A stretch of DNA of 18,677 bases from an uncultured Collinsella sp. GTDB taxonomy: Bacteria > Actinomycetota > Coriobacteriia > Coriobacteriales > Coriobacteriaceae. Below, piece after piece: positions 7,804 through 14,093 of the stretch. The position numbers and the translations under genes are program-made. The stretch covers positions 1-18,677 of the forward strand of contig URUW01000012.1 of assembly GCA_900551205.1 (NCBI GenBank), in the 5' to 3' direction. The notes under the pieces are model-generated. The model was given only the letters and a program-made list of their open reading frames with translations, did no database searches and was not told where the DNA came from. The first letter of the stretch is position 1. Each line of letters starts with the position of its first letter.

Positions 7804-9753
7804 ATGGAGTCCTCCGCCTATCCGATGCTCTTTAGTCCGATCAAGGTCGGTACGACCGAGGTCAAGAACCGCGTCTTTATGCCGCCGGTATCTACCAACC
7901 TGGCCGATCACGGCTATGTGACCGACGACTTGGTCGATCATTACCGTGCCCGCGCCAAGGGCGGCGTGGGCCTGATCATCACCGAGGTCGTGACGGTCGA
8001 GCCCACCTATACCTATCTACCGGGTGACATGTGCTGCTACGACGACACGTTTATCCCCGGCTGGGAAAAGCTCGCCGCGGCCGTCCACGAGTACGGCTGC
8101 AAGATCATGCCGCAGCTCTTCCACCCCGCCTACATGGCCTTTAACATTCCGGGCACGCCGCGCCTGATCGCTCCGTCCTTTGTGGGCCCGTCCTATGCCC
8201 GCGAGGCGCCGCGCCCCATCACGGTCGACGAGATCCACGAGCTCACGCATCAGTTTGGTGACGCTGCTGTTCGCATGCAGAAGGCCGGTGTCGACGGCGT
8301 CGAGGTCCATGCGGCACACGCCCACGGCATGCTCGGCGGCTTTTTGACCCCGCTCTATAACAAGCGCACCGACGAGTACGGTGGCTCGCTCGACGCCCGC
8401 ATGCGCTTCCTGCTCGAGGTCATCGCCGAGATTCGCGAGCGCTGCGGCAAGGACTTTATCATCGACGTCCGTATCTCGGGCGACGAGTACACCGATGGCG
8501 GCCTGACCCTCAACGACATGATCTATGTCTCGCGTCGCTTGGAGAAGGCCGGCGTCGACATGATCCACGTGTCGGGCGGCACTACCATCAAGCGTGGCTC
8601 CGCAATTCCCGCCGCCGGTACGCAGCAGGCCTCGCATGCCGCCTGCTCGCGCGAGATTAAGAAGCACGTCAACATTCCCGTTGCCACGGTCGGCCGCATC
8701 AACGAGGCCTGGATCGCCGAGGAGCTGATCGAGGACGGCGCCGCCGACATCTGCATGATGGGCCGCGCCAATCTGTGCGATGCCGAGTTCTGCAATAAGG
8801 CGGCTGCCGGCAACGCCGACGAGATCCGTCCCTGCATCGGCTGCCTGCGCTGCCTGAACGGCATCATGTTTGGCAAGCGCATCTCCTGCACCGTCAACCC
8901 GGACGTCGAGCGCGACGAGGCCGGCTACGAGCCTGCCGCCGAGGCCAAGAACGTGCTCGTCGTGGGCGCCGGTCCCGCTGGCATGGAGGCGGCCTACATT
9001 GCCGCCAAGCGCGGCCATAACGTGGTGCTCGTGGATAAGCAGGACGAACCGGGCGGCGAGATGCGCATCGCGGCCGTTCCGCCGGCAAAGCAGGAGCTCA
9101 CTCGTGTGATCAAGTACCAGTACCGTCGCCTGGCCGAGGCCGGCGTCACGTGCGTATTTGGCACTGAGCTTACTGCCGAGGACATTCAGCGTGACTACGC
9201 CGGCTACGAGGTCGTCCTAGCTTATGGCGCCGAGCCCATCGCTCCGGCCTTCATGCAGGGCTTTAAGCAGGTTATGACGGCTGACGACCTGTTGGGCGGC
9301 AAGGCTTTTCCGGGCAAGAAGATCGTCATCGTGGGCGGCGGCACCGTCGGCTGCGAGACGGCCGATTACCTGGCCCCGTTGGTCAACGACCTGTCGCCGG
9401 CCAATCGCGATGTCACCGTCATCGAGATGACCAAGACGCTCGCCGCCAACGAGGGCGGTGCCGGCCGCGCGGTGCTCATCACGCGCATGCTCTCCAAGGG
9501 TGTCCACGTGCTGACTGAGGCCAAGGTGACCGAGATTACCGAGGATGCTATCAGCTACGAGAAGGACGGCGAGGTCCACACCATCACCGGTGCCGATACG
9601 CTGGTGCTTGCCATGGGCTATCGTCCCAATACCAAGCTGGCAGACGACCTGGCTGCAGCCGGTGTTGCCACCCACGTGCTGGGCGATGCCAACAAGTGCG
9701 GTAACATTCGCGACGCCATCGGCGATGGCTACAAGGTTGCCTGCGAGCTCTAG
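7804..9753 (+). CDS. Old-yellow-enzyme-type FMN/FAD/4Fe-4S NAD(P)H:flavin oxidoreductase
   Basis: A 649-residue cytoplasmic flavoenzyme of the 2,4-dienoyl-CoA reductase / 2-enoate reductase / trimethylamine dehydrogenase family, which moves electrons from NAD(P)H through FAD and a 4Fe-4S cluster to FMN. The N-terminal TIM barrel carries HAAHAHG (from 169) and NKRTDEYGGSLDARMRF. Cluster cysteines are C344, C347, C350 and C362 (CIGCLRC...ISCTVNP). The C-terminal half has two dinucleotide folds: VVGAGPAGMEAA (about 385) and VIVGGGTVGCETA (about 508). The chosen ATG has AAAGGAA 6 nt upstream; the frame runs 29 codons further without support. It stands alone between two hairpin regions. In gut bacteria this family includes fatty-acid, bile-acid (BaiCD/BaiH) and plant-compound reductases, so the substrate cannot be read from sequence. 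Confidence 0.93.
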   Translation: MESSAYPMLFSPIKVGTTEVKNRVFMPPVSTNLADHGYVTDDLVDHYRARAKGGVGLIITEVVTVEPTYTYLPGDMCCYDDTFIPGWEKLAAAVHEYGCKIMPQLFHPAYMAFNIPGTPRLIAPSFVGPSYAREAPRPITVDEIHELTHQFGDAAVRMQKAGVDGVEVHAAHAHGMLGGFLTPLYNKRTDEYGGSLDARMRFLLEVIAEIRERCGKDFIIDVRISGDEYTDGGLTLNDMIYVSRRLEKAGVDMIHVSGGTTIKRGSAIPAAGTQQASHAACSREIKKHVNIPVATVGRINEAWIAEELIEDGAADICMMGRANLCDAEFCNKAAAGNADEIRPCIGCLRCLNGIMFGKRISCTVNPDVERDEAGYEPAAEAKNVLVVGAGPAGMEAAYIAAKRGHNVVLVDKQDEPGGEMRIAAVPPAKQELTRVIKYQYRRLAEAGVTCVFGTELTAEDIQRDYAGYEVVLAYGAEPIAPAFMQGFKQVMTADDLLGGKAFPGKKIVIVGGGTVGCETADYLAPLVNDLSPANRDVTVIEMTKTLAANEGGAGRAVLITRMLSKGVHVLTEAKVTEITEDAISYEKDGEVHTITGADTLVLAMGYRPNTKLADDLAAAGVATHVLGDANKCGNIRDAIGDGYKVACEL

Positions 9754-9771
9754 TTAACCCTTTGTTGCGTG

Positions 9772-9818
9772 GGGGCCAGGTTACTTTGCGCTAAGTTGAT
9801 GCATGTAAACCTGACCCC
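9772..9818. repeat. Palindromic REP-like element (GGGGYCAGGTT type)
   Basis: Arms at 9772-9784 and 9805-9818 are near-perfect inverted copies of a GGGGYCAGGTT(T)AC word, with one G-A mismatch and one indel, enclosing 20 nt. Words of the GGGGTCAGGT type occur in dispersed REP-like palindromes of several phyla. It sits 18 nt after the oxidoreductase stop. It has no T-run, so I call it a repeat rather than a terminator. Confidence 0.55.
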
Positions 9819-9827
9819 ATTGCACCA

Positions 9828-9868
9828 TTTGATAAAACGCAAGCGCTCGCTGCCTGCGTTTTATCAAA
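9828..9868. repeat. Perfect 14-bp hairpin downstream of the oxidoreductase gene
   Basis: TTTGATAAAACGCA at 9828-9841 is perfectly repeated in inverse at 9855-9868, with a 13-nt loop. The stem is AT-rich at the base and neither side has a clear T-tract, although the arm itself includes GTTTTAT. It may terminate the oxidoreductase transcript or the convergent pseudogene, or be one unit with the preceding palindrome. Confidence 0.6.
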
Positions 9869-9887
9869 GAAAGATTATTGTCGAGCC

Positions 9888-10167
9888 TTAAATGCCTTTT
9901 GTTTGTGTGCCTTCCGCAATCATATTGCGGTTGTAGACCAGGTGCAGATACATCGCATCGTGAGCGGCGGTGGGGTTGCGCGTCTCAATGGCGTCGGCCA
10001 CACCGTGGTGCGTGCGGATGGTCTCCTCGACGAACTTTTTTGCCCGTTACGTCGATAAAGAGGGGAACGGATGCCTTGAGCACACCCATCAGACGGGTAA
10101 CGGCGAGGTTGCCGCCATCCCAGGGCGGCTTCATGGGGTAGCGCCCGTACGCATCGAATTTTTCCTC
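9888..10167 (-). pseudogene. Remnant of a GntR-family regulator (C-terminal FCD domain), frameshifted
   Basis: Minus-strand reading gives about 93 codons that look like the end of an FCD ligand-binding domain: GNLAVTRLMGVLKASVPLF, then FVEETIRTHHGVADAIETRN, then AAHDAMYLHLVYNRNMI and the stop at 9888-9890. The two parts are in different frames. The switch lies at the run of six A residues (minus strand; T6 at 10036-10041), and removing one base joins them. A stop at 10168-10170 closes the frame upstream, and no winged-helix DNA-binding domain is present, so the gene is truncated as well as frameshifted. A terminator-type hairpin lies just beyond the broken end. The FCD assignment rests on the helix pattern and the H...AI...A...HL spacing, so it is probable rather than certain. 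It differs from the intact GntR gene at 12212. Confidence 0.6.
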
Positions 10168-10184
10168 TCATAGATGTGCGGCAC

Positions 10185-10224
10185 AAAGAGCCCCGAGTTC
10201 ATACGAGCTCGGGGCTCTTTTCGT
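10185..10224. terminator. Strong hairpin terminator, 13-bp stem
   Basis: AAAGAGCCCCGAG (10185-10197) pairs perfectly with 10208-10220 around a 10-nt loop, with a T-run on the right and an A-run on the left. It could therefore act in both directions. No intact gene reads into it from the left. It may be left from the gene whose remnant lies at 9888-10167, or may insulate the regulator that follows. Confidence 0.75.
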
Positions 10225-10245
10225 TTGGATTTCAGACGTATTGAC

Positions 10246-10373
10246 AGACGAAAACAGTCTGCGTCCGGTATTGAGCCATACGAAAGCGAAATTATGCGTC
10301 TTAATTCCGTACGCAAATCAAGACGAAAACAGTTTGCGTCTTATATAAATCAGTACGCAAACGGTTTTCGTCT
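10246..10373. promoter_or_regulatory. Operator array: three ~21-bp imperfect palindromes plus half sites
   Basis: Sites at 10246-10266, 10321-10341 and 10353-10373 share AGACGMAAAC-N-GTTTKCGTCT. The second site is palindromic at 18 of 20 paired positions, and the third is nearly the inverse copy of the second. Extra half sites include 10280-10285, 10295-10301, 10309-10316 and 10393-10402. Centres are about 75 and 32 bp apart, near whole helical turns. The third site abuts TATAAT at 10374-10379. This looks like an autoregulatory operator for the AlbA_2-type regulator that follows. Confidence 0.7.
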
Positions 10374-10379
10374 TATAAT
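10374..10379 (+). promoter_or_regulatory. -10 element (TATAAT) of the AlbA_2-type regulator gene
   Basis: A consensus TATAAT 38 nt before the chosen ATG at 10417. No good -35 is present at 17 nt; that position lies in the adjacent palindrome, so promoter recognition may depend on, or be blocked by, the bound protein. A start site near 10386 would leave the upstream ATG at 10390 almost leaderless, which supports the downstream start. Confidence 0.55.
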
Positions 10380-10416
10380 ACGGTTATGAATGGTACGAAA
10401 CGAGGGGGTTGTGCAT

Positions 10417-11670
10417 ATGGTTGTTAGAGAGAGCCCTACAGTCGAATACAAGGAAAGCGTTACGCCGACGTTTCTTAAAACGGTGAGCGCCTATGCAAAC
10501 TATGGGACGGGCAAGATTGAGTTTGGCGTTGATGACGAGGGCGTGGTTGTCGGCCTTGCAGATCCGGTCGCAGAGTGTCTCCGCATCGAGAACATGATTA
10601 ATGACAGCTTGGACCCCGCTCCCCGTTACACGCTCGAGCCCGATGAGAAACACGGGACCGTAATCCTTACGGTTTATGAGGGACAGGACAAACCCTATCG
10701 AAGCAAGGGAAAGGCCTACAGGCGAAACGATTCGGCAACGGTGGAGGTCGACCGGTTTGAGTATGGCAGGCTGACGCTCGAAGGCAGCAACGTAACGTTC
10801 GACGCGCTCACGTCGGCTCGCCAGGACTTGAGCTTTCATACGCTCGAGCATAAGTGTGTTGAACACCTCGGCATTTCCGAGCTAACGTCGGATATCTTGC
10901 GTACGCTCCGCTTGCTCGGCAAGGATGGCTATACCAATGCCGCGGCGATTTTAGCGGATAAGAATGATTTTCCAGGCATCGACTGCGTCCGTTTTGGCGA
11001 TACCGAGGATGTGATCTTGGATCGCGAGGCGGCGACAAATGTATCCGCAATTGAGCAGGCGGACAGGGCGGTGGCTATGTTTGCACGCTACTACCGTTAT
11101 GAGCGTATCGAAGGGATGGAGCGCGTCCAAACCGATCGAATTCCTCTTGAGGCATTCCGCGAAGCTGTTGCAAACGCTTTAGTGCATCGGACGTGGGACG
11201 TTCGAGCGAACGTTCAAATTGCCCTGTACGATGATCGCGTCGTTGTGACCTCCCCCGGATCGCTGCCCGCCGGTTTGACGACGGAACAATACCTGTATGG
11301 GCAGATATCCGTGCTCAGAAACCCCATCGTTGCAGAGGCCTTCTTAAAGCTGGATTACATCGAGAAATTTGGTACGGGAATTGCGCGCATTAGACGTGCC
11401 TATCGCGATTCGATCAATCAACCAATTTTTGATGTTCGCGGCGGCATGGTGGCCGTCACATTGCCCGTTACCGATGCCTTTGAAGGGTCCGAGGAAGAGG
11501 TCCAGGTTCTCAAGGCCTTGTCGGGCGGGCGAATTATGTCGCGAAGCGAGATTGAAAAACAGACGGGGCTGAGCCGCATGCGGACGTTGGCGGCACTCGA
11601 ATCTCTGCTTGAACGGAATGCAATCGTAAGGCAGGGAACCGGGCGGGCCACGAAATACGAGCGCTCATAG
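10417..11670 (+). CDS. Schlafen AlbA_2 / HATPase_c_4 ATP-binding transcriptional regulator (COG2865-like)
   Basis: A 417-residue cytoplasmic protein. An N-terminal AlbA_2-type domain (about 1-115) has VEYKES, then FLKTVSAYANYGTGKIEFGVDD, the family's nucleic-acid-binding signature. A divergent GHKL-type ATPase (about 225-355) has EAFREAVANALVHR (from 245), VTSPGSLP and KFGTGIARI. A C-terminal winged-helix segment (about 368-417) has SRSEIEKQTGLSRMRTLAAL. Such proteins are usually annotated as putative transcriptional regulators; some relatives lie in defence regions, but the function is not established. I chose the ATG at 10417 because GAGGGGG (10402-10408) sits 8 nt ahead; the ATG at 10390 has no SD. 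The palindrome array upstream suggests autoregulation. It is a single-gene unit bounded by hairpins on both sides. Confidence 0.85.
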   Translation: MVVRESPTVEYKESVTPTFLKTVSAYANYGTGKIEFGVDDEGVVVGLADPVAECLRIENMINDSLDPAPRYTLEPDEKHGTVILTVYEGQDKPYRSKGKAYRRNDSATVEVDRFEYGRLTLEGSNVTFDALTSARQDLSFHTLEHKCVEHLGISELTSDILRTLRLLGKDGYTNAAAILADKNDFPGIDCVRFGDTEDVILDREAATNVSAIEQADRAVAMFARYYRYERIEGMERVQTDRIPLEAFREAVANALVHRTWDVRANVQIALYDDRVVVTSPGSLPAGLTTEQYLYGQISVLRNPIVAEAFLKLDYIEKFGTGIARIRRAYRDSINQPIFDVRGGMVAVTLPVTDAFEGSEEEVQVLKALSGGRIMSRSEIEKQTGLSRMRTLAALESLLERNAIVRQGTGRATKYERS

Positions 11671-11692
11671 TCCAAAAGAGCCATGGTACAAG

Positions 11693-11726
11693 ACGGACCC
11701 CAAGCCAGCGTTGGCTTGGGGTCCGT
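11693..11726 (+). terminator. Perfect 15-bp hairpin after the AlbA_2-type regulator
   Basis: ACGGACCCCAAGCCA (11693-11707) pairs perfectly with 11712-11726 across the tetraloop GCGT, 22 nt after the stop codon. The stem is very stable, but the following sequence (TATATCCC) is poor in T, so termination strength is uncertain. Confidence 0.65.
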
Positions 11727-11761
11727 TATATCCCGGATGGTAATGGGCCGATTATTGTCAA

Positions 11762-11821
11762 GTTATAGCAAAGTACAGCGACGTACAGCAAAGTATAGTG
11801 AGATATAGCAAGCCGTATAGC
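11762..11821. repeat. Tandem degenerate 10-bp repeats (consensus near NGTAYAGCRA)
   Basis: Five consecutive 10-mers starting at 11762 read GTTATAGCAA, AGTACAGCGA, CGTACAGCAA, AGTATAGTGA and GATATAGCAA, and a sixth degraded unit follows. The TAYAG core keeps a strict 10-bp phase, close to one helical turn. No gene covers it. It lies in the 541-nt gap between the AlbA_2-type regulator and the GntR regulator and could be a multimeric protein-binding site. Function unknown. Confidence 0.7.
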
Positions 11822-11854
11822 GCGCCTTGATTTTCAACCCTTGATTATCAACCG

Positions 11855-11874
11855 TCCGTATTTCACAGCAACTT
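11855..11874. repeat. Partial copy of the inverted-repeat arm found after kdpC
   Basis: This 20-nt stretch matches 7667-7686 (right arm of the kdpC-downstream inverted repeat plus CTT) at 18 of 20 positions. No matching left arm is nearby, so only a half element is present. It suggests a dispersed repeat family in this genome. Confidence 0.5.
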
Positions 11875-11945
11875 ATAACAGGCTCGGGGTGCCAATTTGG
11901 GGTGCAGTAGTGCTGCGCCACGAAAAGGGCCTATCTACTACGTTT

Positions 11946-12012
11946 AAGCCGCAGGGGTCAACCATAGTCGGTTTTTTCGAAAATCGACAAGCTGTCTACC
12001 TGCGGTTTTGTT
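11946..12012. other. Branched inverted repeat in the gene-free region, T-rich tail
   Basis: The outer arms AAGCCGCAGG (11946-11955) and CCTGCGGTTT (11999-12008) pair with one G-T. They enclose a second hairpin, arms 11967-11975 and 11980-11988, with pairs that include one G-T. A T-rich tail follows the outer arm. It resembles a complex terminator or a folded repeat. The rest of 11671-12211 holds the 15-bp hairpin, the 10-bp repeats, a small GCCAC/GTGGC hairpin (12063-12076) and the hairpin at 12114-12148. I see no credible gene there. Confidence 0.45.
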
Positions 12013-12113
12013 TTCACGGTTTTCGGTATGGCCGAGGCTATCCGTGTTAACGTAATAGATGGGCCACTTTTGTGGCAAGGGGGGCCGATCTGCGGGCCAG
12101 GGTAGCTAAAAGA

Positions 12114-12148
12114 GCCCCGTCCCAAAAAGACTGATTGGGAGCTGGGGC
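12114..12148. terminator. Bulged GC-rich hairpin upstream of the GntR gene
   Basis: GCCCC (12114-12118) pairs with GGGGC (12144-12148), and TCCCA (12120-12124) with TGGGA (12136-12140), separated by an asymmetric bulge. There is no T-run after it. Its right half overlaps the proposed -35 of the following gene, so it may be a repeat or a regulatory fold rather than a terminator. Confidence 0.35.
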
Positions 12149-12164
12149 GTGTCGATGCGATAGT
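12135..12164 (+). promoter_or_regulatory. Predicted promoter of the GntR-family regulator
   Basis: TTGGGA (12135-12140), an 18-nt spacer, then TGC plus GATAGT (12156-12164), an extended -10 element, 48 nt before the ATG. The 11-mer TGCGATAGTAT also occurs upstream of glnA at a similar distance from its start. Confidence 0.5.
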
Positions 12165-12211
12165 ATTACGTGGTGAAATTCGACAAACCGTGAGCTTCAT
12201 CCGAGGGCTTT

Positions 12212-12904
12212 ATGGAACAACACCAGCATAATCAGAGCCTGCAAGATCAGGCATACAACGCATTGCGCTCCAAGATCATCTATGCCGAGCTCAAGCCCGG
12301 CACGCGCCTTTCGGCGATTGGTCTGGAAAAGGAGACGGGAATCGGGCGCACGCCCATTCGCGAGTCTTTTGTGCGCTTGCGTGAGCAGGAGCTGGTGGAA
12401 ACGCGTCCCAAAAGCGGCACCTATGTCTCAAAAATCAGCATGGAGCGCGCCGAGAACGCCTGTTTCTTGCGCGAGAAACTCGAGAGAAGCGTGCTCATTA
12501 AATGCTGCTCTGCCGTCACGCCCGAGCAAAAGCAGCGGCTCGAGCGGATTCTTGCCGAGTCCGAGTCGCTCGACCATAGCGAAACGCGTCGCTTTTTCGA
12601 TCTGGACAACCTGTTCCATGAGACGTGTTTTGAGATTGCCGGCCGCCACATGTTGTGGGATTGGATGAAGAGCGTCAACACACATTTTGAGCGATACAAC
12701 TGGTTGCGTATGGTGTCGCAGGATCTGGATTGGGAGCCGATTCGTCGGCAGCATCGCCGAATTCTCGAGGCCATTAAGAAGGGCGATACCGACGCGGCGA
12801 GCTACCTGGCAGAGACGCACCTGCATCTGATGCCCGAGGAACAGGGCCCGGTTATCGCCTTGCATCCCGACTACTTTGAGCTGTCGAAAGACTCGTCAAT
12901 CTAG
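12212..12904 (+). CDS. GntR-family transcriptional regulator with FCD domain (FadR subfamily)
   Basis: A 230-residue DNA-binding regulator. The N-terminal winged helix (about 8-75) has the GntR pattern SLQDQAYNALRSKIIYAEL, then KPGTRLS, GIGRTPIRESFVRL and the wing SGTYVSKI. The all-helical FCD domain (about 82-215) has the usual metal/ligand residues in DNLFHETCFEIAG, RRQHRRILEAI and AETHLHL. FCD regulators usually respond to small carboxylates or sugar acids. No enzyme or transporter gene adjoins it, so its ligand and target are unknown. GAGGG lies 4 nt before the ATG. A weak bulged hairpin follows at 12932-12960. It is not a duplicate of the FCD remnant at 9888-10167, since the shared C-terminal region differs clearly. 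Confidence 0.9.
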   Translation: MEQHQHNQSLQDQAYNALRSKIIYAELKPGTRLSAIGLEKETGIGRTPIRESFVRLREQELVETRPKSGTYVSKISMERAENACFLREKLERSVLIKCCSAVTPEQKQRLERILAESESLDHSETRRFFDLDNLFHETCFEIAGRHMLWDWMKSVNTHFERYNWLRMVSQDLDWEPIRRQHRRILEAIKKGDTDAASYLAETHLHLMPEEQGPVIALHPDYFELSKDSSI

Positions 12905-12931
12905 CCCATCGCCGCATCTGCTCGAGACACA

Positions 12932-12960
12932 AAAACGATGCTGCTCACCTACAGCGTTTT
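12932..12960 (+). terminator. Weak bulged hairpin after the GntR gene
   Basis: AAAAC/GTTTT and GCTG/CAGC pair around an 8-nt loop with a GAT bulge, 28 nt after the stop. The T-run is inside the stem. It is a possible weak terminator only. Confidence 0.35.
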
Positions 12961-13028
12961 GCAACCGAGATTTTTAAAAAATGCCTAAAATGGCTCAGAT
13001 TGCTGACAATTGGGAAACGGGGTGCGCT

Positions 13029-14051
13029 ATGGCGCAGATGAGGATTAAGGACATTGCCGCCGAGGCGGGCGTGAGCCCGGCCACGGTCTCGCGCTATCTC
13101 AATAACCGCCCCGGGCAGATGACCGAGGAGACCCGCGCCCGCATCGCGGCGGTTATCGAGCGCACCGGCTATCGCCCACGTGCCGCCGCACGCAATCTGC
13201 GCAGCTCGCGCGCCAACCTCATCGGCGTAATCTTGGCCGACATCGCCAACCCGTTCTCCAGCGCCATGCTCGAAGGGCTTTCCGCCAGCGCCGCCGCGCG
13301 CGGCTGCTCGCTCATGACGGCCATTAGCGGCAACGACCCCGCCAAGGAAGCGGAGTCGCTCACCAGACTTATCGATGCCGGCGTGGACGGCCTGGTCGTC
13401 AACACCTGCGGAGGCAATGACGAGGCGATCGCCGCGGCAGCGGGACGCCTACCCGTTGTGCTGCTCGACCGCGATGTTGCCGATGGCGGCATCGATCTGG
13501 TGACATCTAACAACCGTGAGCTGGTCGCCGGCCTGGTAGACGCCTTGGCTGCTGCGGGCAGCGAGCGTCTGTGCCTGCTTACCGAGGCAAGCGATGACAG
13601 CCCCGTGCGTCGTGAGCGCGCTGAGGCGTTTGCCGACGAGCTCTCGCGCCGCGGCCTGGCCGGCGAGGTCGTCACCTTGGCGGACGGTGGTGCCGAGGGT
13701 GTCAGTCGCCTGGACGAGACCATCCGCGGCTATGCGGGCAAAAAGCTCGGCCTCATTGCCGTCAACGGCCTGGTCTTCCTGCGCCTGACCGAGGCACTGG
13801 CGCAGCTGGGTCCCTCGCTGCCGGCGGGCCTTAAGATCGCAACGTTTGACGATTACCCCTGGAACCACGTGCTCTTTGGCGGTGTGACCACGGCCGCGCA
13901 AGACACCCACACCATCGCCGAGCGCGTAATCGAGCGTCTGTCCGAGCGCATCGACGTCGTTACCACTACGGTGGGCGACGCCGCAAAGCTCGCCCCCAAG
14001 CGCATCGAGATCCCCGGTCACATCGAACACCGCGCTTCGACCTCGCGCTAG
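13029..14051 (+). CDS. LacI-family transcriptional regulator
   Basis: A 340-residue sugar-responsive regulator. The N-terminal helix-turn-helix MRIKDIAAEAGVSPATVSRY (residues 4-23) is followed by a hinge helix (YRPRAAARNL) and a periplasmic-binding-protein-like effector domain from about residue 62 (LIGVILADIANPFSSAML) to the end, with DAGVDGLVV and TFDDYPW. An ATG at 12981 lies in frame but has no SD, and a possible -10 (TAAAAT, 12986-12991) lies downstream of it. The ATG at 13029 has a modest SD (AACGGGG) and puts the HTH at the usual place. Alternatively, translation could start at 13038. The effector and targets are unknown because no sugar genes adjoin it. Its stop overlaps the promoter region of the toxin-antitoxin operon. 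Confidence 0.9.
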   Translation: MAQMRIKDIAAEAGVSPATVSRYLNNRPGQMTEETRARIAAVIERTGYRPRAAARNLRSSRANLIGVILADIANPFSSAMLEGLSASAAARGCSLMTAISGNDPAKEAESLTRLIDAGVDGLVVNTCGGNDEAIAAAAGRLPVVLLDRDVADGGIDLVTSNNRELVAGLVDALAAAGSERLCLLTEASDDSPVRRERAEAFADELSRRGLAGEVVTLADGGAEGVSRLDETIRGYAGKKLGLIAVNGLVFLRLTEALAQLGPSLPAGLKIATFDDYPWNHVLFGGVTTAAQDTHTIAERVIERLSERIDVVTTTVGDAAKLAPKRIEIPGHIEHRASTSR

Positions 14052-14057
14052 TCTGTG

Positions 14058-14066
14058 TGATATTAT
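14058..14066 (+). promoter_or_regulatory. Extended -10 promoter of the RelB-MNT/HEPN operon
   Basis: TGATATTAT matches TGN plus TATTAT (5 of 6 to TATAAT), 28 nt before the ATG and only 6 nt after the lacI stop. AGGAGGT at 14083-14089 is a near-perfect SD, 4 nt from the start. The AT-rich stretch contains imperfect inverted repeats (GTGTGA/TCATAC, and GTCT/AGAC) that could be bound by the RelB-type domain of the first gene. Confidence 0.55.
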
Positions 14067-14093
14067 ATAGACAATGTCATACAGGAGGTATCC

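Noticed and set aside
11762..11821. Short CRISPR array
   Set aside because: The units are 10 bp, contiguous and degenerate with no spacers, and no cas genes are present.
11841..12050. 69-codon open frame in the gap before the GntR gene
   Set aside because: It has no SD, and it runs through inverted repeats that explain its structure; no domain is recognised.
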